8,699 nucleotides of DNA from an uncultured Opitutales bacterium (GTDB taxonomy: Bacteria > Verrucomicrobiota > Verrucomicrobiia > Opitutales > Intestinicryptomonadaceae): NCBI GenBank assembly GCA_900548185.1, contig URJJ01000064.1:1-8699 (forward strand), written 5' to 3'. A model generated the notes under the pieces. The model ran no database searches and was not told the origin of the DNA. It saw nothing but the letters and a program-made list of their open reading frames with translations. Below, piece by piece: positions 1-6,654 of this stretch. Made by a program: the position numbers and the translations under genes. Within the stretch, counting starts at the first letter, position 1. The number at the start of each line of letters is the position of its first letter.

Positions 1-29
1 CGGCAGCGTCAGATGTGTATAAGAGACAG
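1..29 (+). other. Illumina Nextera read-1 adapter remnant (not genomic)
   Basis: These bases match the Nextera read-1 transposase adapter lacking its first four bases. Positions 11-29 are the 19-bp Tn5 mosaic end AGATGTGTATAAGAGACAG. The sequence was introduced by library preparation and escaped trimming, so it is not part of the organism. It creates false reading-frame starts that translate as MCIRDS and MYKRQ on plus, and a false C-terminus LSLIHI on minus. Genomic sequence begins at base 30. Confidence 0.98.
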
Positions 30-668
30 CCCTCCCCCGCGCTCGCCCCCAAGCCCCGCCTTGTGCAGGCCCAGTATTCCGGCGCGGGAGGCGGCGGGCA
101 TCCCGGCGAATTCCTGGCGAAACGTTCCTTTTTCTTCAGCTACCTTCCCCACGGCATATTTGATGCCGAAAACTACAAGGCCCTCTCCAGGGACATGTCG
201 GCCAGAAAAATGAGAAGGCTTTGGGAGCGCGAAGTGGAAAGCCATCTTGAGGGTTTCGAGTCGGAATCGAATGAGATTGCCATGGTGGAAACGGCATCCC
301 GGAACGGCTCAAAATTGTGGCTTATAAAATTTCCACAACCATGCCGGGAAGATATACCGGCATTTATTATCATATACGACGGCAAAGAAGGCCCGAGATA
401 CTTCACGCTGGGAAAAATATCTCCCACGGAATCCGGGAATGAAAGCACGGCGATATTGCGCGAATGTTCGTTACTACCCACAGGAATCCCGCGATTCACA
501 GGATTTCAAATACATATTAAAAAAGGCGTCGAGACCGAATTCTTGGAGCATGTAAAAGCGATGCTCGAATCCGATTCGCAACAGCCCGGCGCAATGCAGG
601 GAAAAAGGAAATCCAGAGACGCGGATTACTTCGGACGCCCTTGGATAAAGAGGGGTAAAGACCGCTAA
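30..668 (+). CDS. 5'-truncated hypothetical protein (212 residues visible)
   Basis: I do not recognise this gene. An open frame runs from the adapter junction to a TAA stop at 666-668. The true start lies beyond the sequence end, because the only upstream in-frame start-like codon is inside the adapter. The visible protein begins with a low-complexity stretch rich in Pro, Ala and Gly (residues 1-25). It continues as a mixed helix/strand domain with a charged helical part near 48-75 and hydrophobic strand-like parts (LWLIKF near 97, AFIIIYD near 111, YFTLGKI near 124). It ends in a strongly basic tail, with nine Lys/Arg in the last 21 residues. I see no membrane helix and no catalytic motif. 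Codons are richer in A/T than in the atp genes, which suggests an accessory or horizontally acquired gene. It is convergent with the atp operon. That it is a real coding region is likely from its length and residue patterns; its function is unknown. Confidence 0.6.
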   Translation, partial: PSPALAPKPRLVQAQYSGAGGGGHPGEFLAKRSFFFSYLPHGIFDAENYKALSRDMSARKMRRLWEREVESHLEGFESESNEIAMVETASRNGSKLWLIKFPQPCREDIPAFIIIYDGKEGPRYFTLGKISPTESGNESTAILRECSLLPTGIPRFTGFQIHIKKGVETEFLEHVKAMLESDSQQPGAMQGKRKSRDADYFGRPWIKRGKDR

Positions 669-1050
669 AGCGGAGCGGCCCGGGAGCATCCCCCATCCAC
701 GCGCCATGCCGGAAAATTATGCGAAGCGGAACGGGAAACGCCCGGGCGCATTTGCAAAGCTTGAAATAAGCGCAGAACAGGCATGAAATAAAAGCGGGCA
801 TGGGCTGGAATGCCCCGGAAGAAGCGAAAAAACATCCGAATGCCCTCCGGAATGGCGCGGCAATCCCGCATGGGAAAAGCCCATTCTAAATACGGCTTAT
901 GCTCCCCCGGTCCGCGCGGCTAAAAAACAGAAACTGCGGAATGCCCGCAGTCCGCAGTTTTGAAAAAGCCCGCATATAAAGCGGCCTTTGCCGCGAGGCG
1001 CCGGAGGAATTTTTCCGGGCGCAACGGCGCACTCCAGCCGCGGCGCGGCA
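669..1050. other. Intergenic region between convergent genes
   Basis: This 382-bp stretch separates the unknown plus-strand gene from the end of the atp operon. It contains the atp terminator at 921-960. It also has small inverted repeats: GCGGC/GCCGC at 981-994, GGGCAT/ATGCCC at 796-815 and ATGGG/CCCAT at 870-884. None has a flanking T-tract long enough to call a terminator for the plus-strand gene. No convincing coding frame is present on either strand. Confidence 0.6.
921..960 (-). terminator. Intrinsic terminator of the atp operon
   Basis: Read on minus, AAACTGCGG (960-952) pairs perfectly with CCGCAGTTT (939-931), and CTGTTTTTT follows the stem directly. This is the normal intrinsic terminator layout, about 90 bases after the atpC stop. 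The sequence holds a second copy of the pairing arm (CCGCAGT at 945-951 and again at 952-958 on plus), so a shorter 7-bp stem with a 5-base loop is possible instead. On plus the hairpin is followed only by a short T-run, so two-way termination is possible but weak. Confidence 0.8.
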
Positions 1051-1473
1051 TCACCGCCTGCTCTTTGCCCGTGCGAGCTGCTGGGCCACGGCAAAACGCA
1101 TGACCGCCTCAAGGCGCTCGATTTCGGCGGGATCGACCTCGCGCCTCGACTTTGCCTCTTCGAGGGCCTTAATCGCGCGCTCCTTCGCCTTCTCAACCTC
1201 GGCCTCGTTTATTTTCGATACCTCTATCGCGGCCTCCGTAAGCACCGACACGGTGTCGCCCATGCACCTCGCATAGCCCTTGTCAACCGCCAGATTTTCG
1301 ACTTTCCCTCCGATTTCAACCGCAAGCTCGCCCGCCTCAACGATTGTAAGAAGCGGGATGTGCCCCGGCAGAATCTGGATTTCCCCGGCGCGCGTGGGCA
1401 CTGTCACCGAGTCCACGCCGCCGTTTTTCCATGCGACGCCCTCCGGGGTCACTATTTCAAGGTAAAGCGGCAT
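1051..1473 (-). CDS. atpC: F1 ATP synthase epsilon subunit
   Basis: This is the 140-residue central-stalk epsilon subunit, which binds gamma and the c-ring and can restrain ATP hydrolysis. The N-terminal beta-sandwich (about 1-84) carries the family motifs TPEG (9-12), GEIQILPGHIPL (30-41) and an AVDKGYA strand turn (62-68). The C-terminal part (about 88-138) is the usual pair of charged helices. The ATP-binding motif I(L)DxxRA of sensing epsilons is replaced here by INEAEV at 88-93, so both the Asp and the Arg are missing. The gene is last in the operon, starts 4 bp after the atpD stop and has only a weak AGGG ribosome site inside the end of atpD, which suggests translational coupling. Its length is normal for the family. 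Confidence 0.96.
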   Translation of the reverse strand: MPLYLEIVTPEGVAWKNGGVDSVTVPTRAGEIQILPGHIPLLTIVEAGELAVEIGGKVENLAVDKGYARCMGDTVSVLTEAAIEVSKINEAEVEKAKERAIKALEEAKSRREVDPAEIERLEAVMRFAVAQQLARAKSRR

Positions 1474-1477
1474 AACG

Positions 1478-2938
1478 CTAGCCCTGCGTCCCCCTCTTGG
1501 CCTCCCCGGCCTTCTGCGACTTCTCGTGGGCCTCGAGAACCTCCTCGATAGTGCCCTTGTTGAAGAAGTCGTTTTCGTTCACGTGGTCCATTTCGCCGTC
1601 GAGAATCATTTTGAACCCGCGGACCGTGTCGGCAGTCTTCACATACGTTCCCGGAACCCCGGTAAACACTTCCGAAACGTGGAAGGGGTGGGACAGGAAC
1701 TTCTGGATTTTGCGGGCCCGCGAAACCGTGAGCTTGTCCTCGTCGGAAAGCTCGTCGATGCCGAGAATAGCGATGATGTCCTGAAGGTCCTTGTACTTTT
1801 GCAGGACCTCCTGCACGCCGCGCGCCACCTGGAAGTGCTCCTCGCCGACAATATCCGGCGTGAGGGCGTTTGAAGTGGACGCGAGCGGGTCGACGGCGGG
1901 GTAGATGCCGAGGGAGGCGATAGCCCTGTCGAGGACTATCGTCGAATCCAGATGGGCGAAGGTGTTTGCGGGGGCCGGGTCGGTCAGGTCGTCCGCCGGC
2001 ACGTAAACGGCCTGGAAAGAGGTGATAGAACCCTTCTTGGTGGACGTGATGCGCTCCTGAAGCTCGCCCATTTCCTGCGCTAGCGTCGGCTGGTAGCCGA
2101 CTGCGGAGGGCGATCGGCCCAAGAGGGCGCTGACTTCGCTGCCCGCCTGCGAGAAGCGGAAGATGTTGTCTATAAAAAGGAGGACGTCCTGGCCCTCGGC
2201 GTCGCGGAAATACTCGGCCATGGTGAGGCCCGAAAGCGCCACGCGCATTCTGGCGCCCGGCGGCTCGTTCATCTGGCCGTAAACCAGCGCGACCTTTGAT
2301 TCGGAGAGATTTTCGGCATTTATGACGCCCGAGTCCGACATTTCATGGTAGAGGTCGTTGCCCTCGCGCGAGCGCTCCCCCACGCCGGCAAAAATCGAAA
2401 AGCCGCCGTGGGCCTTTGCGATGTTGTGGATGAGCTCCATTATGACGACGGTCTTGCCCACGCCCGCGCCGCCGAACGCGCCGACCTTTCCGCCCCTGAT
2501 AAACGGGCAGATGAGGTCTATCGGCTTGATGCCGGTTTCCAGAATCTCGGCCTTTGTGCTCTGCTCTTCCAGGCTGGGCGCGGGCCTGTGTATGGGCAGA
2601 CGCTCCGAGGCCTCTACGGGGCCGGCGTCGTCAACCGCGTCCCCGGTGACGTTGAAAATCCTGCCGAGCACGCCGCGGCCGACGGGAACGGTGATGGGCG
2701 AACCCGTGTTTTTGGCCTTGTCGCCCCTGCGCATGCCCTCGGTGGAGCCCATTGCCACGCAGCGCATGACGCCGTCGCCCAAATGCTGCTGAACCTCCAA
2801 AGTGACGCCCTTGCGGACGCCTTCCACGTCCATTTCCACATTCAAGGCGGTGTAGATTTCGGGCAGGTCGCCGGAGTCGAATTTGACGTCCACGACCGCC
2901 CCCATCACCTGGATTACCGTTGCTGTCTTGTCGCTCAT
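1478..2938 (-). CDS. atpD: F1 ATP synthase beta subunit (catalytic)
   Basis: Beta forms the three catalytic nucleotide sites of the F1 head and makes or hydrolyses ATP. The 486-residue protein has an N-terminal beta-barrel (about 1-80), the Walker A loop GGAGVGKT (156-163), the catalytic GERSREG segment with Glu188, and the Walker B strand VLLFID ending in Asp257. The rotor-contact loop reads DELSDED (395-401), a one-residue variant of the classical DELSEED. The usual GERTREG has Ser at the Thr position, a mild substitution. The C-terminus ends in a short charged tail. The start is an ATG seven bases after a clear AAGGA ribosome site. It lies 22 bp after atpG and 4 bp before atpC, and appears fully functional. 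Confidence 0.99.
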   Translation of the reverse strand: MSDKTATVIQVMGAVVDVKFDSGDLPEIYTALNVEMDVEGVRKGVTLEVQQHLGDGVMRCVAMGSTEGMRRGDKAKNTGSPITVPVGRGVLGRIFNVTGDAVDDAGPVEASERLPIHRPAPSLEEQSTKAEILETGIKPIDLICPFIRGGKVGAFGGAGVGKTVVIMELIHNIAKAHGGFSIFAGVGERSREGNDLYHEMSDSGVINAENLSESKVALVYGQMNEPPGARMRVALSGLTMAEYFRDAEGQDVLLFIDNIFRFSQAGSEVSALLGRSPSAVGYQPTLAQEMGELQERITSTKKGSITSFQAVYVPADDLTDPAPANTFAHLDSTIVLDRAIASLGIYPAVDPLASTSNALTPDIVGEEHFQVARGVQEVLQKYKDLQDIIAILGIDELSDEDKLTVSRARKIQKFLSHPFHVSEVFTGVPGTYVKTADTVRGFKMILDGEMDHVNENDFFNKGTIEEVLEAHEKSQKAGEAKRGTQG

Positions 2939-2945
2939 CTTGTTT

Positions 2946-2950
2946 TCCTT
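2946..2950 (-). promoter_or_regulatory. Ribosome binding site of atpD
   Basis: AAGGA on minus stands seven bases before the atpD ATG, in the 22-bp gap after the atpG stop. It fixes the atpD start and shows that this organism uses Shine-Dalgarno pairing for at least some genes, which matters for the unusual atpB start. Confidence 0.8.
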
Positions 2951-2960
2951 AAATTCTTGT

Positions 2961-3854
2961 TCATTCGCCGCAGGAAGCCGCCGCGGCCGCCGCGATTTCC
3001 GTGATTTCGGTCGTTATCGCCGCCTGGCGGGCCTTGTTGTACTCGAGGGTAAGCGAGGCCATAAGCGATTCTGCATTGTCGCTTGCGCTCTTCATTGCGA
3101 CCATTCTGGCGGACTGCTCGGACGCCTTCGCATCGAGGGCCATGTGGTAGACGACGTTTTTGATATAATACGCCGGAAGCTCCGCAAGAAGCTCCGCCTG
3201 CGACGGCTCTATGAGAATTTCGCGCGGGTCGTCGGGCCGCTCGGCTATATCCGCCCTGTACTTGACCCGCATCCTGTCCACAAACTCCCTGAGGTCCTCA
3301 AAAGGCGCGACGCGCACAAGCTCCGGCTCCTGCTTTATCGTGTTTATATAGGCCGGGTAGAGCACCTCTATCGAGCGGGCGCGGTCCTCGGCAAACTCCC
3401 TCATGGCAAATTCCACTATCACGCGCACCTCCTGGAAGGACACGTGGTCGGAAATCTTGAACTGCGCCAGAAGCTTCCGGCCGGTCGATGTTATGAACTT
3501 GGCGGCCTTGGAGCCGACAGCGACAAACTCGCAGTCGTCCCTGTCGAGGGAGGCCAGGTATTTGAAAAGGTTCGTGTTCAGGGCCCCGCAAAGCCCCCTG
3601 TCGGTCGAAAACACGATGACAAGGCGCGGGTTTGACTGGTTGCGCTCGCCTATGGATTCGGCTATTTTTTCCGTGAGAACCGGATCCAGTATGTCGAGCA
3701 GGTCCATCAAAAGCAGCGTGTACTCCCGGCCCGACTCGGCGCGCGTCTGGGCGCGCTTCATCTTGGAGGCCGCCACAAGCTGCATGGCCCTGGTTATCTG
3801 CCCCGTGCTCTTGACCGCCTTGATTCGGCCCCTTATTTCGCGCATTCCCTTCAC
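2961..3854 (-). CDS. atpG: F1 ATP synthase gamma subunit (rotor shaft)
   Basis: Gamma is the rotating central shaft whose two long terminal helices form a coiled coil inside the alpha3beta3 head. The N-terminal helix carries MREIRGRIKAVKST (4-17) and MQLVAASKM (24-32). The Rossmann-like middle has the family motif DRGLCGALNTN (85-95). The C-terminal helix has RMVAMKSASDNA (250-261) and EYNKARQAAITTEITEI (271-287). It then ends in an Ala-rich AAAAAAS run and CGE, where many homologues end in a short GAEAL-like tail. The start is taken as GTG at 3854-3852: a GAAGGG ribosome site lies eight bases upstream, and this start aligns with the usual family N-terminus. The ATG three codons later has purines directly against it with no proper spacing. 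The length of 297 is normal. It lies 19 bp after atpA. Confidence 0.97.
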   Translation of the reverse strand: MKGMREIRGRIKAVKSTGQITRAMQLVAASKMKRAQTRAESGREYTLLLMDLLDILDPVLTEKIAESIGERNQSNPRLVIVFSTDRGLCGALNTNLFKYLASLDRDDCEFVAVGSKAAKFITSTGRKLLAQFKISDHVSFQEVRVIVEFAMREFAEDRARSIEVLYPAYINTIKQEPELVRVAPFEDLREFVDRMRVKYRADIAERPDDPREILIEPSQAELLAELPAYYIKNVVYHMALDAKASEQSARMVAMKSASDNAESLMASLTLEYNKARQAAITTEITEIAAAAAASCGE

Positions 3855-3873
3855 TGCCCGGACCCTTCAGAAG

Positions 3874-5406
3874 TCATTTGAAAGACTTGCGCCACTGGCC
3901 GCACGCTTCGGAAAGCTCCTGGGAGAGGGCGTCGTCGAGCGCCTTTCGCTCCGCGATTTTTCCGAGAATCCGGCCGAAGCGGGCGCCGAAGTATTCGCGC
4001 ATCGACTTCACCGCCTCCACCACCCGCTTCACGGGAATGTCCATGAAAAACCCGTTCTTATAGGCGAACAGGACGGCGACTTCCATTGGCGCCTCTATCG
4101 GGGAATTGTTGTTCTGCTTTAGAACCTCCACGAGGCGGTCGCCGCGCGCTATTATCTCCTTTGTGCGCGCGTCCAGGTCGGAGCCGAACTGCGCGAAGGC
4201 CGCCAGCTCCTTGTACTGCGAATACTCGCCCTTGAGCGACGCCGAGACCTGTTTGAGCGCCTTTATCTGCGCAGCCGAGCCGACGCGGGAGACCGAAACG
4301 CCCACCGCTATCGCGGGGCGGACGCCCTGGTTGAAGAGGTCGGTCTCAAGAAATATCTGGCCGTCCGTGATGGAAATGACGTTGGTCGGAATGTAGGCTG
4401 AAATGTCCCCGGCCTGGGTTTCGATGATGGGGAGGGCCGTGAGGGAGCCGCCGCCGTTTTCCTCGCGCAGGCGGGCGGAGCGCTCAAGCAGGCGCGAATG
4501 CAGATAAAACACGTCGCCCGGATACGCCTCGCGCCCGGCGGGCCGCTTCAGGATGAGGGAAATCTGGCGGTATGCCGCAGCGTGCTTTGAAAGGTCGTCG
4601 TAAACCACGAGCGCGTCCATGCCGTTATCCATGAACCACTCGCCTATCGCGCAGCCGGCGTAGGGCGAAATGTACACGTTCGAGGCGTTTTCCGCTGCGG
4701 AGGCCGCCACGACTACCGTGTACTTCATAGCGCCCTTCTCCTCCAAAAGCTGTATCGTGCGCGCGATTTTGGAGTTCTTCTGGCCGATGGCTACGTATAT
4801 GGAATAGACCGGGCGGAAATCCAGGTCGCCGCTTTTCAGGCCCTCGTCGTTTATGCGGGCCTGGTTTATAATGGTATCGAGAGCCACGGCGGTCTTTCCG
4901 GTACCGCGGTCGCCGATTATGAGCTCGCGCTGGCCGCGCCCGATGGGGATGAGAGCATCCACCGCCAGGATGCCCGTCTGGAGGGGCTGGTCCACGCTCT
5001 TTCTGGGCAGGATTCCCGGGGCTATCTTTTCAACCGCGTACATCGCGCGCGGCTCCACCTTCCCCTTGCCGTCGAGCGGGTTGCCGAGCACGTCGACCAC
5101 CCTCCCCAAAAGCTCCATGCCGACGGGCACGCTCAAAAGCCTTCCAGTCGTCCGCGCCTCCTGGCCCTCCTTGATATGGGCGACATCGCCCAGGAGGATG
5201 CAGGACACCTCGTCCTCGCCGAGGTTGAGGGCTATCCCGTAAACGCCCCCCTCGAACGAAATCATTTCGTTGTACATGGCGCCGCTCAGGCCGCTGACGC
5301 GAGCCACGCCGTCAGCCACCGATATGATGCGGCCGACGTTCGTCTTTTTCGACTCCGCCTCAATGCGCTCGATGCGCGATTCGATTTCCCTGATTATTTC
5401 GTTCAT
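3874..5406 (-). CDS. atpA: F1 ATP synthase alpha subunit
   Basis: Alpha alternates with beta in the F1 head, holds non-catalytic nucleotide sites and supplies the arginine finger to the catalytic site. The 510-residue protein has an N-terminal helix (1-20, the docking site for delta), a beta-barrel with ISVADGVARVSGL (28-40), the Walker A loop GDRGTGKT (165-172), the adenine-site GQKNSKIA region (208-215) and SVSRVGSAAQ (371-380), where Arg374 is the arginine finger. The C-terminal helical domain is complete. The start ATG is preceded by AAGGA at a long spacing of 12 bases, and this ribosome site overlaps the atpH stop codon, hinting at coupling to atpH translation. The length is normal and no key residue is missing. 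Confidence 0.99.
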   Translation of the reverse strand: MNEIIREIESRIERIEAESKKTNVGRIISVADGVARVSGLSGAMYNEMISFEGGVYGIALNLGEDEVSCILLGDVAHIKEGQEARTTGRLLSVPVGMELLGRVVDVLGNPLDGKGKVEPRAMYAVEKIAPGILPRKSVDQPLQTGILAVDALIPIGRGQRELIIGDRGTGKTAVALDTIINQARINDEGLKSGDLDFRPVYSIYVAIGQKNSKIARTIQLLEEKGAMKYTVVVAASAAENASNVYISPYAGCAIGEWFMDNGMDALVVYDDLSKHAAAYRQISLILKRPAGREAYPGDVFYLHSRLLERSARLREENGGGSLTALPIIETQAGDISAYIPTNVISITDGQIFLETDLFNQGVRPAIAVGVSVSRVGSAAQIKALKQVSASLKGEYSQYKELAAFAQFGSDLDARTKEIIARGDRLVEVLKQNNNSPIEAPMEVAVLFAYKNGFFMDIPVKRVVEAVKSMREYFGARFGRILGKIAERKALDDALSQELSEACGQWRKSFK

Positions 5407-5421
5407 CTTGTCTGAAATTCC

Positions 5422-5814
5422 TTAAAAATTTGCCGAAGGCGACGAGAGCCCTTCCAGACGCGCGCGCACGGAATTTTCCCAGCGCATGTCGCCCACCGCC
5501 ACGCTCACGCCCGCGATGAGGCCGGCGTCCTCCCTGAATTCTATTTTGGCCGAAGGGTTGACGCCCCTCACAAATTCGGCGAGCGCCCCGGCAGCCGAAT
5601 CGGAAAGCCCCCCGGCGTGCGAAACCACCGCCGAATCGCGCATGATTTTCAGCGCCAAAATGCGCCGTATCTCGCGCAAAACCCGGCCGCGCACGCCCTC
5701 GGGCATGTGCGAGCCCGCATATTCGCAGACGGCCATCGCCCTTTCGGCGTCAACCGAACCGTCGGGCGCAAGCGCGAGGCCCGCAAGGATTTTTGCGCGC
5801 TTCTTCGGGGTCAT
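5422..5814 (-). CDS. atpH: F1 ATP synthase delta subunit, short form
   Basis: Delta joins the top of F1 (alpha N-termini) to the b stalk. This frame encodes only 130 residues, whereas bacterial delta is usually about 175-185. The C-terminal domain is recognisable: HAGGLSDSA (66-74, matching the common SA-PLS segment) and FREDAGLIAGVSVAVGDMRW followed by ENSVRARL (93-120, matching the LIGGF...GD...D.S...RL signature). Only about 50 residues precede this, about half of the normal six-helix N-terminal domain. Its ATG overlaps the atpF stop as ATGA, so atpF and atpH are translationally coupled and the start is well placed. The atpF C-terminus upstream looks normal, so a frameshift that removed part of delta is not evident. 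I take it as a genuinely short delta, possibly a lineage trait. Confidence 0.88.
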   Translation of the reverse strand: MTPKKRAKILAGLALAPDGSVDAERAMAVCEYAGSHMPEGVRGRVLREIRRILALKIMRDSAVVSHAGGLSDSAAGALAEFVRGVNPSAKIEFREDAGLIAGVSVAVGDMRWENSVRARLEGLSSPSANF

Positions 5815-6347
5815 TTTCCCTCAGCCAGCCTTTCTGCGGCGCGCTCGGCAATCCTGGCCTTGGCGGCGGGATCCACAGAGTCCCCGAACACGGCCTCGGC
5901 AGTCCTTGCGACGAGGGCCGCAACCTCGCCTTTCAGCTCCTCTTTCATTCGCTCGCGGTCGCGGGCAATCTCGGCCTTTGCGTCCTCCATTACAGATGCC
6001 GCCTTTGCGGAAGCGTCCGCTGCGGCCTTTTCAATCATGGCCCGGGCGTCGTCCCTGGTTTTGGCTATAATGGATGCCGCCTCGGAAGCCGCGGCGGAAA
6101 TTTTTTCGGAGCAGTCGCGCTCGCACTCCTCCAGCTTTCTGCGGGCCTCCTCGGCGTCAGCAAGCCCCCGCTCGATTTTCGCCCTGCGCTCGTCGGCCGA
6201 CCTGGCCACGGGCTTGAAGGCGAACCTGTAAAGGACGAAGGCCAGCAGGACAAACATCAGGCCCTGCGAAAGCAGCATGTCCCACTCGACGCCGAATTCG
6301 CTCAAAAACGACAGCGGACCGCCCCCGGATGCAAGAATGGCGTTCAT
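5811..6347 (-). CDS. atpF: Fo ATP synthase b subunit
   Basis: Subunit b is the peripheral stalk: a membrane anchor followed by a long helix that reaches delta on top of F1. The 178-residue protein has about 22 residues before a single membrane helix (about 24-44, LLSQGLMFVLLAFVLYRFAF), then the usual KPV turn (45-47) and a long, highly charged Ala/Glu/Lys/Arg coiled coil (about 50-150). The short C-terminal part (FGDSVDPAAKARIAERAAERL) is where delta binds in other enzymes. The gene begins 21 bp after atpE with a GGAAGGG ribosome site at a rather long spacing, and shares ATGA with atpH. There is one b gene, so the stalk is likely a b homodimer. The length is normal. Confidence 0.95.
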   Translation of the reverse strand: MNAILASGGGPLSFLSEFGVEWDMLLSQGLMFVLLAFVLYRFAFKPVARSADERRAKIERGLADAEEARRKLEECERDCSEKISAAASEAASIIAKTRDDARAMIEKAAADASAKAASVMEDAKAEIARDRERMKEELKGEVAALVARTAEAVFGDSVDPAAKARIAERAAERLAEGK

Positions 6348-6368
6348 TCCCTGGCGCGCCCTTCCGGA

Positions 6369-6593
6369 TTATTTTGCGAGAAATATCACGTAGAAGGCGA
6401 CCGCCTCCGCGAGCGCCATGGCCACGAGTGCCTGCGTGAGGATTTTGGAAGACGCCCCGGGGTTGCGCCCCACGGCCTCCACCGCCTTCATGCCGATGAG
6501 GCCCACGCCTATCGCCGCGCCGATGCAGCCGAGGCCAACGGAAATGCTTCCGCTTACCGATGAATTCAATGCTTCTGCCAATATTTCTGTCAT
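6369..6593 (-). CDS. atpE: Fo ATP synthase c subunit (rotor ring)
   Basis: Subunit c forms the membrane rotor ring that carries the translocated ion. The 74-residue protein is a helical hairpin. Helix 1 is Gly-rich (GLGCIGAAIGVGLIG, 20-34), the polar loop is GRNPGA (42-47) and helix 2 carries the ion-binding Glu63 in LAEAVAFYVIF. The residue after the Glu is Ala rather than Ser/Thr, and the position of the sodium-ligand Gln in helix 1 holds Val30, so the site matches proton-type rings. Tyr68 is present but is not diagnostic alone. The ATG lies seven bases after AGGAAAGG, the strongest ribosome site in the operon, and an A/U-rich stretch precedes it, fitting the high c copy number. It sits between atpB (61-bp gap) and atpF (21-bp gap). 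Confidence 0.98.
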   Translation of the reverse strand: MTEILAEALNSSVSGSISVGLGCIGAAIGVGLIGMKAVEAVGRNPGASSKILTQALVAMALAEAVAFYVIFLAK

Positions 6594-6625
6594 GCTGTTG
6601 CCTTTCCTATGTAAAAAATAAACGC
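6594..6625 (-). promoter_or_regulatory. Strong atpE translation initiation region
   Basis: Read on minus, an A/T-rich stretch (GTTTATTTTTTACAT) precedes AGGAAAGG at 6608-6601, which stands seven bases from the atpE ATG. It is the best Shine-Dalgarno site in the operon, in an unstructured-looking gap longer than any other in the operon. An A/U-rich enhancer before atpE is known in E. coli, where it raises c synthesis; the same role here is inferred. Confidence 0.6.
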
Positions 6626-6654
6626 CGCACCCGGGGCTTTCGGGGAAACTTCCG

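Noticed and set aside
9..245. Open frames reading through the first 29 bases on both strands
   Set aside because: Their ends (MCIRDS, MYKRQ, LSLIHI) are translations of the sequencing adapter. Only the plus frame from base 30 to 668 has a credible protein beyond it.
796..884. Terminator for the plus-strand unknown gene
   Set aside because: The small stems at 796-815 and 870-884 have only 5-6 bp and no T-tract behind them on plus.
5422..5814. Frameshift explaining the short delta
   Set aside because: The atpF frame ends with a normal C-terminus at the ATGA overlap and the delta C-terminal domain is in frame to its stop, so no missing N-terminal residues are visible in another frame.
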